Source: Dipteronia dyeriana
Taxonomy: Eukaryota; Streptophyta; Magnoliopsida; Sapindales; Sapindaceae
Direction of reading: 5' to 3'
NCBI GenBank assembly: GCA_032871835.1
Contig: CM065300.1
Span: 5,041,768 to 5,105,767, forward strand
DNA length: 64,000 nucleotides
Each line of letters begins with the position of its first letter. Within the stretch, counting starts at the first letter, position 1. Shown here piece by piece: positions 14,525 through 25,315 of this stretch. The notes beneath the pieces were generated by a model. That model did not search any database. It was not told where the DNA came from and saw only the letters and a program-made list of their open reading frames with translations. The position numbers were made by a program, and so were the translations under genes.

Positions 14525-16860
14525 CCAATAACTAACAAATAACCATGTAACTATACCAAACCTGTATATTAGCTAAATCCTAGATTGAATGCATTTATAC
14601 AAATTTAATCCTATAATTACTACCGGTTGTCTCCATAACAATAATGTATAATTACTTTAATTAGATACCATTAGTTCAAATTCAATTATACAAACTCAAT
14701 CCAATAATTACTACCAGTTGTCTCTATAACAATGTTGTATATATCGGTAAGTTAGCTAAATCGAAAATATTTTATTTTTTGACAAACACAAATAAATTCC
14801 AACATATAATCACAAATTTCAAACAGCTAATTATAATGCACCAACATCAATAATATCCTATCTCGTATTGTGGAAGCTTTGTCCTTTTTTGTGAAATGTG
14901 AAGCAGCTGGGCCTGAGGCTGAGAGTCAAGTGGAAACACAATGTGACAGTTTTCACATGTCACCTGATATTTAATTATTGAAATTTTTGATTTTAATTAT
15001 TCATGATGTTAACATGTTATCATTATATTTGAATACTACGAATACGATATCTCATCGTTCATCGTTCGTCGGCTGAACCCCAATTCACTTTTTCAGGTTT
15101 TTTGACTAATTGTTCATTACATTGATACAAATTACTTCATTATCAAGATTATAAGTGTATTCTATGATCTTCATATCTTGCAACTCACAATATATTTCTT
15201 CAATTTATATATATATATATATATTCACACTCATGGTATTTTTCAAGTGTGAAATCAGTAGATCAGTCAATTTTATAGCACTATAAAATATAAATTACGT
15301 ATCAATTTCAATGATCCTACAAGAAAATTACCTACGGATGTATATATCAAATATTTTATTATTTTAATATTTTTAAAAACACTTTTAACTTTACCAATTT
15401 AACTTTCGGACAAGTGGACTTGCCTTGTCGGTCAGAGATTTCAAAACAAAGTTACACCACAAGGATTCAAATATTAATACTGTAAATACAGTATTATCTT
15501 TACCCATTAAATTATGGAGTTTAGAAAAACTCGTTTATTACGGTGAGAATTGTATTTAAAATCATATTTATAAAATCTAACCTCGTAGGTTCCATTAACT
15601 ACCTGTTGATGTGGTTGATATGATTTAACAATGACATTAGAACTTGCAAGCAAGTTAAACTAAACACTTGGAAATCAATTAACTAACTTAATTGTGTATT
15701 ATAGTGGAGTCATCCTGGCGTCATATATAAGCAAACAATAAAAAACAGGAGGCCCAGAATTTTAATGTGGGTGAGGAAAACAATTTTCTTTTTTAAATAT
15801 AGTCTTGCATTATAACAATTATAACAGGACTGTTGAGATCTATCGATCTAAATATCTAAAATAAACATTCTCATGTCTGAACCCCTAACCATTAACGTGA
15901 AATGGAGGTGTGCAACCATGTGTACTAATAAGTGTACTAAGAAGTGACGCGTGGGAAGGAAATAATTTATATGACTTCTCTTGCTCAAATTCACATGTTA
16001 AAGAAAAAAAATCAGTGAATATATTAATAATTAAGCGTGTGATGTGAATTGTGACGCTAAGCTAGCTAGGCTTATTATTATCATGATCTTGTAACTATGG
16101 ACATAGTCGTCCAATATTGTTAGCTTTAATTATTACATCTATCTTGCCATTTGTATATATGTAGTGGGATTCAACAATTAATCAATACCAACTTAACTTG
16201 ATTAATATCAATTACTTACATGATTCATTTACTTTTTTTTTTTTTTTAGATTTTAAATTCAATCAGGTCATGAGACTATCGAGATTTAATGAGATTAACC
16301 GGTAGAAGCACGATCCAAAATACAACTTATTTTATAACAAAATGACCACTTTTAACACTTTTAAAATTTAATAGACGAAATGACGGATATTGAATTTAAA
16401 CTCCAGCACAATAATTTTATTAAGATTGGGCGTTTAAGATATACATGTTATTATTTATTTATTTTTTGTTATTTTTTTATATTGCAAGTAAAGCAGAGGT
16501 TTTTAATAATTATAAAAGAAATTCACATGATTTGCATAGAATTCTACTACTATATATGCATAATTTGTATATATATTGTTGCAATAATAGAGTTGATCCT
16601 TGAAAAGTACTCTTGTAATAAACTCGTGAAAGATCATGTGATCATTTTTTTTTAAAAGAAAAAGAATAATAAGATGGATGACATGAAACCCACCAAATAG
16701 AATGGAGTTTGAAGCAAAGAAGTTAAAAGATCGAACCTACCACGGGAACAAATTTAAAACTAGAAAGGTAAAAACAATTTTTTTTTTAATTTGATTGATT
16801 GATTTGATCATCATCACATCAAATACCATAACAATCTAGTCCCTTGCAAGTTGCAACCAT
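14525..16860. other. AT-rich intergenic region
   Basis: No gene was found. A short motif reading ACCNGTTGTCTCTATAAC occurs at about 13753, 14622 and 14713 and suggests an old local duplication on both sides of the hAT-like MITE. A (TA)n run lies near 15210. The rest is simple AT-rich DNA. Confidence 0.5.
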
Positions 16861-16869
16861 ATATGTAAT

Positions 16870-16877
16870 TATAAATA
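16870..16877 (+). promoter_or_regulatory. TATA box of the acidic protein gene
   Basis: TATAAATA sits 60 bp upstream of the ATG at 16937 and downstream of the first in-frame ATG at 16844. This placement implies that transcription starts after 16844, so the longer frame is not the protein. Confidence 0.65.
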
Positions 16878-16936
16878 CTCATCACCTATATATGTATGTG
16901 ACCCACCACTTCTCATTTTCTTTCTCTATAAACCAA

Positions 16937-17407
16937 ATGGATATGAAGCTGCAGATCAATGGAGGGGTGGATGTATCTTCTTTTCTTCTAGTAGAGGAGT
17001 CCGCAGACTCCGAGGCAGATTTTCCGACGTGGGAAATGTGTCGGGACATTGCCGCTGCCACGGGTGGTGTTGAAGATGATGCTGAGTCATGTAGCTGTGA
17101 CACTGCTACTCAAACTCTTGTTCATCGTGATCAAGGTGGTCTAGATGGTCATGAGGTTTCTGATTATGATGTTGATGATGATCAAGATAATTTCAGTGAT
17201 TGTGATGATGATGATGATGATGATGATGAGCTGTGCTTGAGTAGTACTAGGTGCTGCAAACTGTGGTTGGGGTCATATATGTCAACAGAGAAGGGAGGAG
17301 AAGAAGAATCAAGCTGCAGAGTTGGTTTCAAAAGAAAGGTTAGAGATGATGATGAGATAGAAGATATGGTTTTCTGGGAAACCTGCATGGCTGTAGGCTA
17401 CCCGTAA
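16937..17407 (+). CDS. Acidic single-exon plant protein of unknown function, 156 aa
   Basis: The start at 16937 is chosen because a TATA box lies between it and the upstream in-frame ATG. The protein is strongly acidic, with an Asp run of eight at about residues 92-99 encoded by a GAT microsatellite. The N-terminal part holds a WEMCRDIAAATGG patch, and there are scattered Cys residues (SCSCD, RCCKLW). The C-terminus is a basic stretch (FKRKVR) followed by VFWETCMAVGYP, which ends the protein. This tail resembles the end of small plant proteins I have seen without a named function, so I assign none. Length variation in the GAT run is likely between alleles. It is a single exon with no neighbours in close linkage. 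Confidence 0.72.
   Translation: MDMKLQINGGVDVSSFLLVEESADSEADFPTWEMCRDIAAATGGVEDDAESCSCDTATQTLVHRDQGGLDGHEVSDYDVDDDQDNFSDCDDDDDDDDELCLSSTRCCKLWLGSYMSTEKGGEEESSCRVGFKRKVRDDDEIEDMVFWETCMAVGYP
17200..17229 (+). repeat. (GAT)n coding microsatellite
   Basis: A near-perfect GAT run encodes the poly-Asp tract of the acidic protein. Changes of one unit keep the frame. Confidence 0.9.
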
Positions 17408-19860
17408 TCGAGCAAAGTTTACATGACTCGACCTACCATATTCGATTACTACATAAATTTTGATCGAAAATCAAGAATGTACGTGATAAGATTTTATTGG
17501 ACCAACCTGTATATAGAATCGTATTACAGTTATACTACTAGCAAAGTTTTTATCTTTATGAAATAATCTTAGTATTTTTTGTTTTGTTTAATACACATAA
17601 TAATTAATTAGAAAGCCTTTGGGAGATATCGATGGCTCTAGTTAATTATACTTGTACATATGCAAAATTTTAATTACTATAAATTTCGAAATTGATGGAG
17701 CTATATTAATAAATTCTAATTATATTATACACTTGTTCTTAATTATATTAATTTCTCTTCATGATTAACTTGTCTTTGTCATTTGTGTACTTATTGTTTT
17801 ATTGTTTATATATATTTTTTGTTTTCAATTTAATTATGATCTATGCGTACGTACTATATCCTCACGTATTCATTTGAAATAAATATATACTACAAAATTG
17901 AAATTATTAAATATTAAGATTCTAAGCCATTTAAATTAATTGATGGTACGTCTTCTTATATTATTTTCTCCTGAATTGCACGATTAACAGTCCTGAACCA
18001 CATTGGGCTGCTTTCATTGGACAATGATTAATTAAAATAAATTTTGTTGTATATATAGAATATGATTAATTTCTAACTGCAACAGCGAGTCTACAAGGAC
18101 GTTCAAACAGCATAATTAGGCACCGTTTGGTGTATAAGATTGGATTGAATTATTTTATGGGATTTGATTGGACTAATATGAGACTGTGATTAGATAGAAT
18201 AGAATTATATTAAATTAATATTATACTCTATTTGGAGAAATATGAAACTAAATTAAATAAATATCATGTTTTGTTGGTTGAAATATAAGATTGAATTAAA
18301 TATAATAATTTTTTTAAAGAAAAATATAATCATATTTTAAATTTTATCCAATTTTTTTTTAAAAAAAATGGATGCCTCCCTCATGTAGAATGTAGATCTA
18401 TATTTTTTTATTTTATAAAAGTACATTAAAAAATGAAGAAAAAAAACTAGAGGTGGAGAATCTAGACATTAAAAAAATTTGTGAGACAGATTGAGACTCT
18501 CCACTCCACAGATCCAATTAAAAAAAATTAAGGAAAAGATAAAAGTGAATTAGTAAAAGTGATAGGTAGAGATCCAAAAAATGATTTATTTTTTTTAAGT
18601 CATTGAAGTTCCTATACACACTGAGATTTTTTTTATTTTTTTTTATTTTAATATTTAAAAGTTCCATCTGTAGCTTCAGATTGATAGAGGGGAGAGTTCC
18701 ATCCCCGATGAGGTGAAGCTCACGAGCGAGCTCCAGAGATAGAGTCTATCTCCAATGGCGCTCTCGGGCTAGCTCCGGAGCTCAGCGTTCCATCTCCAAT
18801 GGATCATAGTTTATGCCTTTTTTTGTTTTTTTCATTTTCTTTTGTACTTTCTTTCATCTTTTTGGTAACCAAACACATAAAAAAAACCAACGAACTGTTC
18901 ATCTTTATTCTTTGATTGGGAGTTTTGGATGGATTTGGTGTTTCTATTCGAACACATTAGTCACAAAATAGATTATGGAAAAGGAAATCAAATAAAAAAT
19001 ATCAAAGAAATATTCAAAGAACTGGTTTCTAATTACAATTAGACAAATCAGATTATAGGAAAAAAAATTGTTCCAGGAATGAGGACACGAGGAAAAAAAT
19101 ATAGATTATGCCTTCGTTCTTAGTGAAGATGGTAGAATGAGAAACGATGAAAGAGGAGTTGAAAAGTGATGAAATGAGTTGCTGGAATGGTGAATGAATT
19201 AAATGAGTGGGGTCAGCGTACAAATAGTCTAAAGTTAAATAAAGGTCGACTGATGTTGGGTTTATTTTATCAGATTAAATTTACTAACTAAAATTATCCA
19301 CGTGCTTTTAAGAATATGATTAGTAGCCATTTACTGACTTTGGCATTCGTAGAGGAGGTAAAACAAGCAGGAAGGATTTGATTATATAACGTTAAATATA
19401 TATATCGTACATGATAATAATCATTAGAGTCTAGAGAGAGCAAAATTTGGAAAAGTATGAGCTTCTCTACTGGATATTATTAAGAATGATAATTCTTATA
19501 TCATATTATTGTAAACTCATTGATCGTCCAATAAATCGTAGAATCACACTGGAATCAAAGATAATCGCTGGCATCAAAGATAATCGAATTAACTGTTTCA
19601 AAAAAGAAAAAGAAAAAAGATAAACGAATTAACGAGATCAATCATTACAATTTCACGGTTCGTAATACAATAGGCAATAATAAACTTATTGCTCAATTAG
19701 AATCTTTTAAATAAACAAGAGTTTGAGGAATCGGTCAAGATCATAAGATACATAATATAGATAGCATCATTGACCATGACATTTGTCTTCCAAAAATGTT
19801 TTTATTTTAAATCATATTTGAATTACAAATTCACAAAATGGCTGGAGTCTTCCATAAGCG
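17408..19860. other. AT-rich intergenic region with transposon-like debris
   Basis: No gene was found. At 18121 the sequence GGCACCGTTTGGTGTATAAGA looks like the end of a DNA transposon, but I could not find its mirrored partner. A GC-richer patch at 18.66-18.80 kb repeats the phrase CATCTCCAATGG. Otherwise the region is featureless. Confidence 0.4.
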
Positions 19861-19882
19861 TATATATATATATATATATATA
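19861..19882. repeat. (TA)n microsatellite
   Basis: About 11 uninterrupted TA units. Confidence 0.9.
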
Positions 19883-19937
19883 CATATACGGATATACCTA
19901 ATGTGATGGTATATTATTGGAGATTTGGCGAACAACT

Positions 19938-19967
19938 CCCCCTCCCCCTCCCCCTCCCCCGCCCCCT
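19938..19967. repeat. C-rich tract, five C-runs
   Basis: Runs of four to five C separated by single T or G. The minus strand therefore has five G-runs with one-base loops, the textbook form of a G-quadruplex (structure inferred). It stands out sharply against AT-rich surroundings. Confidence 0.9.
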
Positions 19968-19978
19968 AAAAAATATAT

Positions 19979-20054
19979 ATATTAAACTTCAACTTTATCT
20001 TCTATATAGTGATGGATGATAAAGTCAAAGCTATATATATATATATATATATAT
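19979..20054. repeat. Direct repeat flanking minisatellite-element copy 1 (left)
   Basis: This 60-75 bp segment (ATTAAACTTCAACTTTATC, then TAGTGATGGATGATAAA and a TA run) recurs at about 20918-20990 with few differences. The two copies bracket the minisatellite-bearing element in direct orientation. The right copy continues into an inverted piece of itself, so it can form a hairpin. Confidence 0.75.
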
Positions 20055-20095
20055 AAAAGGGTTTAGAAAACAAATGAGACTTTTTAGGAAGGTTT

Positions 20096-20914
20096 TCAAT
20101 ATTGTCACTGTTTCAATAATTTATGTTTTAAAGATACCTATTATGATGAATGGATAAAATACCCATAAAAGTTGTTATTCATCAAATTTCTTTCATTCAT
20201 TTTACAGTAACAGTTGTGAAGTAGAGAGAGAAAGTATCGTTGAAACCCAGACAATCATTCGAACGGTGAAGGAGTGACGCTAAGCAAACGCATTCGAGGA
20301 TCGAACTTCCCGCCGAGCTCACGGTGGTCGAGATTTTTTGTAAGAGATCGAGTTTTTTTTTTTACATGATCGATTTTTTTTTTGTAAAGAATCGAGTTTT
20401 TTTTACATTATCGAGTTTTTTTTTATGAGGGATCAAGTTTTTTTTTATGAGGGATCGAGTTTTTTTGTATATGATCGAGTTTTTTTTGTGAGTGTTCAAG
20501 TTTTTTTCTTAAGGGTTCGAATTTTTTTGTCCAAGAGTATAAACTTGTTTGCACCAGTTTAAAAATGCTCGTACAAATATAAAAAAAGCTCAGATAAATT
20601 AAAAAAAATACTCGAATAAATTACAAAATATCTCGTAAACATATCAAAAAACTCACGGACCAATTGTAGATCGAACAAACTGGATCATGTTCAAATAAAT
20701 TGTAGATCGATTTTCAGACAAGTTTTTTGGAGAGAGAGAGAGGAGTTACTGTTTCAGTTATCAAAATGTGGAGATGGAAGTACAAAGAGAATTAAAAATT
20801 GATTATTTAAGGGCAATATGGGTAGTTCACGTGCCTTTTAAACTTTAATTTATTAAACCGGTGACATCACTGTAACTCACAAAAAAATGCTGACATTTCT
20901 CACCATTTTCACTA
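20096..20914 (+). mobile_element. Minisatellite-bearing repeat family, copy 1
   Basis: The left part (TGTCACTGTTTCAATAAT to a CATTCATTTTAC block and GTATCGTTGAAACCCAGA) and the right part (ACCGGTGACATCACTGTAA to TGACATTTCTCACCATT) both have clear counterparts, in opposite orientation, in the element at 25.3-26.5 kb. The middle is an array of ATCGAG plus T-run units. There is no protein-coding sequence. The superfamily is unknown; the ends carry direct rather than inverted GTGACATTTC-like motifs. Confidence 0.65.
20334..20530 (+). repeat. Minisatellite array, ATCGAG(T)n units
   Basis: About nine degenerate units of 16-25 bp, each being GATCGAG followed by a T-run and a short linker such as TACAT or GTGAG. 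It is related to the array at 25.73-26.13 kb, where the complementary units read CTCGATC after A-runs. Confidence 0.85.
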
Positions 20915-20917
20915 TAT

Positions 20918-21015
20918 TAAACTTTAACTTTATCATCTATATATAGTGATGGATAATAAACTCAAAGCTTAATATATATATATATAGCTTTGAATTAACA
21001 TCCATCATATACACC
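20918..21015. repeat. Direct repeat (right copy) with inverted extension
   Basis: Right-hand copy of the 19979-20054 repeat. It is followed by AGCTTTGAATTAACATCCATC, roughly the inverted form of its own GATGGATAATAAACTCAAAGCT, with a TA run as the loop. Confidence 0.7.
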
Positions 21016-21679
21016 TTTTCCAAAAAATAAAAGAAGGGTAAATCGTATTTTAGTCTCTGTAGTTTACCTTAATTTGTGTTTAGTCCACATGTTTTTGAAA
21101 TTGTAACTTTTAGTCCTTCTACGACAAAATACGTTAAAATGATAGATTCTGACATGTCAGGCTTGTAATATGACGTAAATGTCCCTGATGTGTGTTAATC
21201 TCATTAAAAAGATTATTTTCCCCTTACCATTTAATATTATATATATTTATTAAATGAAATATATTAAAAAAAGAAAATATATTAAAATAAAGAAAAAAAT
21301 AATAAAAACAAACAAAAAGATGGATCTCCTCTTTTTTATTTTTATTTTTATTTAAATTTAAAAATATAAATTAAAAATTAAAAACAATATAAAATAAAAT
21401 AAATAAATAAATAAATAACAAATTTCATCAATTCATCTGCTCTCATTGTTAAATCAATGAAACCCATAGATTCTCTAACAACTTCGATCGGAGCTTCCAC
21501 CTAATAACTTAAGGTCGAAACAGATTTCTCTAACAACATAGTTAGCAATCAATTGCAGAATAATAACTTAGCAAAAGATAGTCATGGGATAATTTAAAGA
21601 AAGCAAATTTGGATCAAATGAAGATCTTTAAACATAATACGCATTAAATAAAATCTAGTCATACATTTCTCGACCTCGC

Positions 21680-22721
21680 TGTTGGAGATTTTTCGGAACC
21701 GATGAATACGGAATGACCGTGCCTAATATATGTCCATAACTCATAGCAATTAATAACGTCAATAGCAGAAAAATAGATGAGAGAAAATACACCAATCACA
21801 ACACAAGATTTACGTGGAAAATCCAAATCGGGTAAAAAACCACGGGCCGTTAGGACGACATAGAAAATTCCACTATATGATAAATTGTTACAACCATATA
21901 TTTCAAGATTCTCTCTCACACCCAAACCCCAAACCCCAAACCACGCTCACAAGATCCTCATCAAGAACCCCATAATATTTCCTAGGTCTCCCTTGAATAT
22001 CATCCACGGATCTCTTACTTGATCTACTGATATTCCCTTAGATCCCTCCCCAGATATTTCCACGGGTCTCTCACCCAGATCTCTCCGCTACTCTCTGATG
22101 TTACATGGTGTTCTTTTTTTTTTCTCCACACACAAAATAACCTATATACAAGGTCTATTTATACTAGTTACATGGAGTTTAATATAAGAGGAAATCTTAC
22201 TCCTAAACGTACAAAACTTACTTGTTCCACATAAATATTGTTTTCTATTTATGACAAGTCTTCTTGTTACAGAACGTTCTTATTCTTCATGAAGACAAAC
22301 TCTTCCCTTTTCTGATTAGCATAAGAACTTCCAGAAGAAAAAACTTTCCTATTTTCACGCGCAACATTCTTTTTTGGGTAAAATACGTTGTTCCCGCGGT
22401 CTAGGTCACGGTGTGCATCCCGCTTTCTATACCGCGAAAAGCCACTGTCAACTACTGCTCTCTGTGCCACGGTCCATGCCATTACCTCCGCCGTGGTCCA
22501 CGCCGCGCTTGATCGCCTGGACACGACCGCTCTCCGTGCCGCGGTCTACGCCGCGGAACCCACCAGACTTCGTTTCTTCAGTTATTCTTTGTCTTCAAAC
22601 TTCCCTCAAACACCATCTTCAACTTCCAAACGTTATCCCACGTCTCCAGGAAGTACAACATCAATTGAGTCTTGTTTGGTTCACATTGGGTTCACTTGAG
22701 AATACGAGTCAAAACCTAACA
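21680..22721. mobile_element. Solo LTR with 5-bp target duplication CTCGC
   Basis: The segment starts TGTTGGAG and ends CCTAACA, the TG...CA form of retrotransposon LTRs. It is bounded by identical 5-mers CTCGC at 21675-21679 and 22722-22726. The length is 1,042 bp. No second LTR, primer site or gag/pol lies next to it, so it is a solo LTR left after unequal recombination. It lies inside the Mutator-like element. Transcriptional orientation is undetermined. Confidence 0.8.
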
Positions 22722-22969
22722 CTCGCCACTTGAAATCACCCACACATTCTTGAATTCCACTTCATCACCTCACCTCCTACTCAAGAATTTTGAAAATCAG
22801 CTTTACAATCTTTAAACTAAATTCAAGACTCGAACTTCAAACCAATCCAAACATCGAGCGCAATCATTCAAAGCACCAATCGAATAAAAGATCAGAGAGT
22901 TAAACAATAAAGGTAAAATAGATCGAATGAAAATCAATTACAATAACAAGAAGAAACTCAGTTCAGCAA

Positions 22970-23070
22970 GAGATATAAAAAATTAACACAAAAACAACAC
23001 AAAAAACCCAGTTCAGCAAGAAGAAACCCAGTTCAGCAAGAGAGAGAGAAAAAACCCATTTCACCAGTTA
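22970..23070. repeat. Short tandem repeats, CCCAGTTCAGCAAGA units
   Basis: The phrase CAGTTCAGCAAGA is repeated three times between 22961 and 23041 with A-rich linkers. Confidence 0.8.
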
Positions 23071-23130
23071 AATAATTTACAACAAAAAAATCAACACAAA
23101 AAAATCTGAATCAATAGAGGCAATAGAGAA

Positions 23131-24087
23131 CAGTGTTATAAAAGTCGATAGGCGCTAGTTTGGTGACGACCCACCACTTAGCGCCTAGAGGGATTAATTG
23201 GGTACTAATCGGGGACTAGACATATGATCGGAAGTCGATCGTCGGCGGACGGACGACAAACCAGAGGTCAACCGAAATTATTATTTTTTATACTTTTTTC
23301 CTGTAATTGAATAAATATCAAAATATTTCATATATGTTCATATATTAAACCTAAAAGAGAAAATCAAATTCAAAAATTTCAATATTGACTATTGAGAATC
23401 AAGTCAAGTCAAAGTCAAAGTCAATTCAGTTATTAGTATTGTTGTGGTGAGCTCAATGCATGAGATTGTTTCCCAAGCCATATATTTTCCATGTATTCTC
23501 TCTCTTTTGTCTCTCCCATTCAATTTGTATCTTCTGGCTTCTTCTTATTTTACACAGATTCTCTCTCTTTCTCTCTCCCGCTCAATTCTCTTCTCAATTT
23601 TCATCTCTCGATTCTTCTTCTTCTTAGCTTTTCCACAGACATATTCCATTAAAATTAAACACAAAATACATGACATTACAAAAGACTTCCATCTATGTCC
23701 CTAAAATCCCTAAATTTCTCTCGCCTGACATAACTCCCCAAACAAATGGTTGCAAGTCGTAGCTGCCACCGGAGTCGACGATTTTGTGTTTTGCATTTAG
23801 ATTTTGGAGTTGAATTGGTTGCAAGCTTCCTCTCCACTGTGTTTTACGTTTGAGATATTGGAATTTCAATTTTTTTAATGAAACTACACTAAACAACGAT
23901 GTTTTAGGCATAAGTCGGTCAACTTCGGTTTGACCGACCAAGCGGTGCCTTGCTTCGACTAGCGACTTGTTCCGACTAGGCGACGATTGCACCCTTTCTG
24001 CATAAGCTAGCCGACTCCACTGAAATCGTGGCGGATGGGCTCCAACTAACGACTAGGCGCCCCAAGTCGAGGACTTATGCAACACTG
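23131..24087. mobile_element. Non-autonomous hAT element
   Basis: The ends are CAGTGTTATAAAAGTCG (left) and, inverted, CAGTGTTGCATAAGTCC (right), the CAGTGTT type common in plant hAT elements. Flanking 8-mers ATAGAGAA (23123-23130) and GTAGAGAA (24088-24095) match at 7 of 8. Subterminal segments on both sides carry GGCGCCTAG-like and GTCGACTT-like repeats. The 957-bp interior encodes no transposase. Confidence 0.78.
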
Positions 24088-24941
24088 GTAGAGAAAGAGA
24101 GAGAGAAACCTAGTTCAATTTCAAAATTTGAATTTTGCAGAAGAAAATCTGGCACAGAGATGGATGTACAACAGTGGAAGTGGTAGCGGATGTGCAGTGA
24201 CGATGGCGATACGAGGCCGACGACGTTGGGGGAGTTTCTAGTGGTGGAACATAGATTCGGGGACTCAACTCGACGAGACGGCGATGGAGGTGGTGGCGAA
24301 TGTGCAGCGGCGACGGCGACGCGAAGCTGGCTTCATTTCGAGGCGACGATGGAGGAGCTAAAGGGTGTGGTGGTGGTGAGAGCGAAGGGTGAGAAGATAG
24401 TTTATATATATATGGGATGATGATGGTTTTGGGTTTGTGAGAAGAGATGTTTGTATATGGGATGATGATGAATTACTTTTGTAAATTGTTTTTGTAATTT
24501 TTTGTAATTTTGTAATTATTTTAAAATTTAATCATTGTTTCATTAATTGATAGTAATAATAATTATTTAATTTAATAATACTTATTTATTTATTAAAAAT
24601 TACTTTATAAATTACTGTTATACCCTTCTATTATATAAAATTCTAGAACATCTGACGTTATTTTATCTTTTTACCCTGGCTAACTTGACGGAATCCTAAT
24701 AAAATTGGACAGTAGGGACTACAATACGTATTGTTAGAGAAATAATGAAAAAAAAAACTCTAACTTAATCATGACATTTACATGTTTTGTTTTTTTATTT
24801 TAACTTAAAGTGAGTTTCAAGAATATTTTAATCAATAATATTACTTTATCTAAATTTAGTGTCTAAATCTAATGTAAAATGATTAATATATGCAATTAAT
24901 TCTTTTAGAATCAGAAAATTAATCAAACCATTAATAATAAC

Positions 24942-25096
24942 AGTAATGTTATGCTTCCCAAATTTATTTTCAAATAGTGTTGGTTCGTGAGGTGTCAATA
25001 TCTTATAAATTATGATATTATATGGTGAGTGATGTGATATTGACACCTCACGTGACAACACCATTTGAGAAGAAATTTGGGATGCATAACATTACT
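24942..25096. mobile_element. Hairpin MITE
   Basis: Two arms of about 60 bp (left AGTAATGTTATGCTTCCCAA, right mirrored as AGTAATGTTATGCATCCCAA) run almost to the centre of the 155-bp element. They continue through GAGGTGTCAATATC on both sides. TAATAATA-rich DNA flanks each side, so the target duplication is not certain. An imperfect relative seems to follow at 25.1-25.3 kb. Confidence 0.72.
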
Positions 25097-25315
25097 CTAA
25101 TAATAATAATGACTATATTTTTATAACACTAATGTTGCACGACTTAAAAATTTAGCCAAAATCTCAACCAAAATGATATGGTAAATGATTTTTTTCATTA
25201 ACCACACCATCTCATGTTATGTGTGGTGATAACAATTCACTAGACACATCATTTGAGTTGAAATTTGAGTTGTATAGTATTGATAGTTTTTTAGACATTA
25301 CATAAATGTGGAAAT

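Larger units (their letters stand above)
21035..24737. mobile_element. Probable Mutator-like element carrying nested insertions
   Basis: The left end CGTATTTTAGTCTCTGTAGT and, inverted, the right end CGTATTGTAGTCCCTACTGT form imperfect inverted termini. Both continue inward with related motifs (GACATGTCAG against ACGTCAGATG). The interior includes a GC-rich frame at 24190-24420 with no family that I recognise, a solo LTR and a hAT element. No transposase was found. Exact ends and target duplication could not be fixed, so Mutator-like is an inference from the long, weakly conserved ends. Confidence 0.45.

Noticed and set aside
16844..16936. Upstream ATG of the acidic protein
   Set aside because: A TATA box at 16870 lies downstream of it.
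18121..19320. A complete DNA transposon starting GGCACCGTTTGGTG
   Set aside because: No matching inverted end was found downstream, so only debris is reported.
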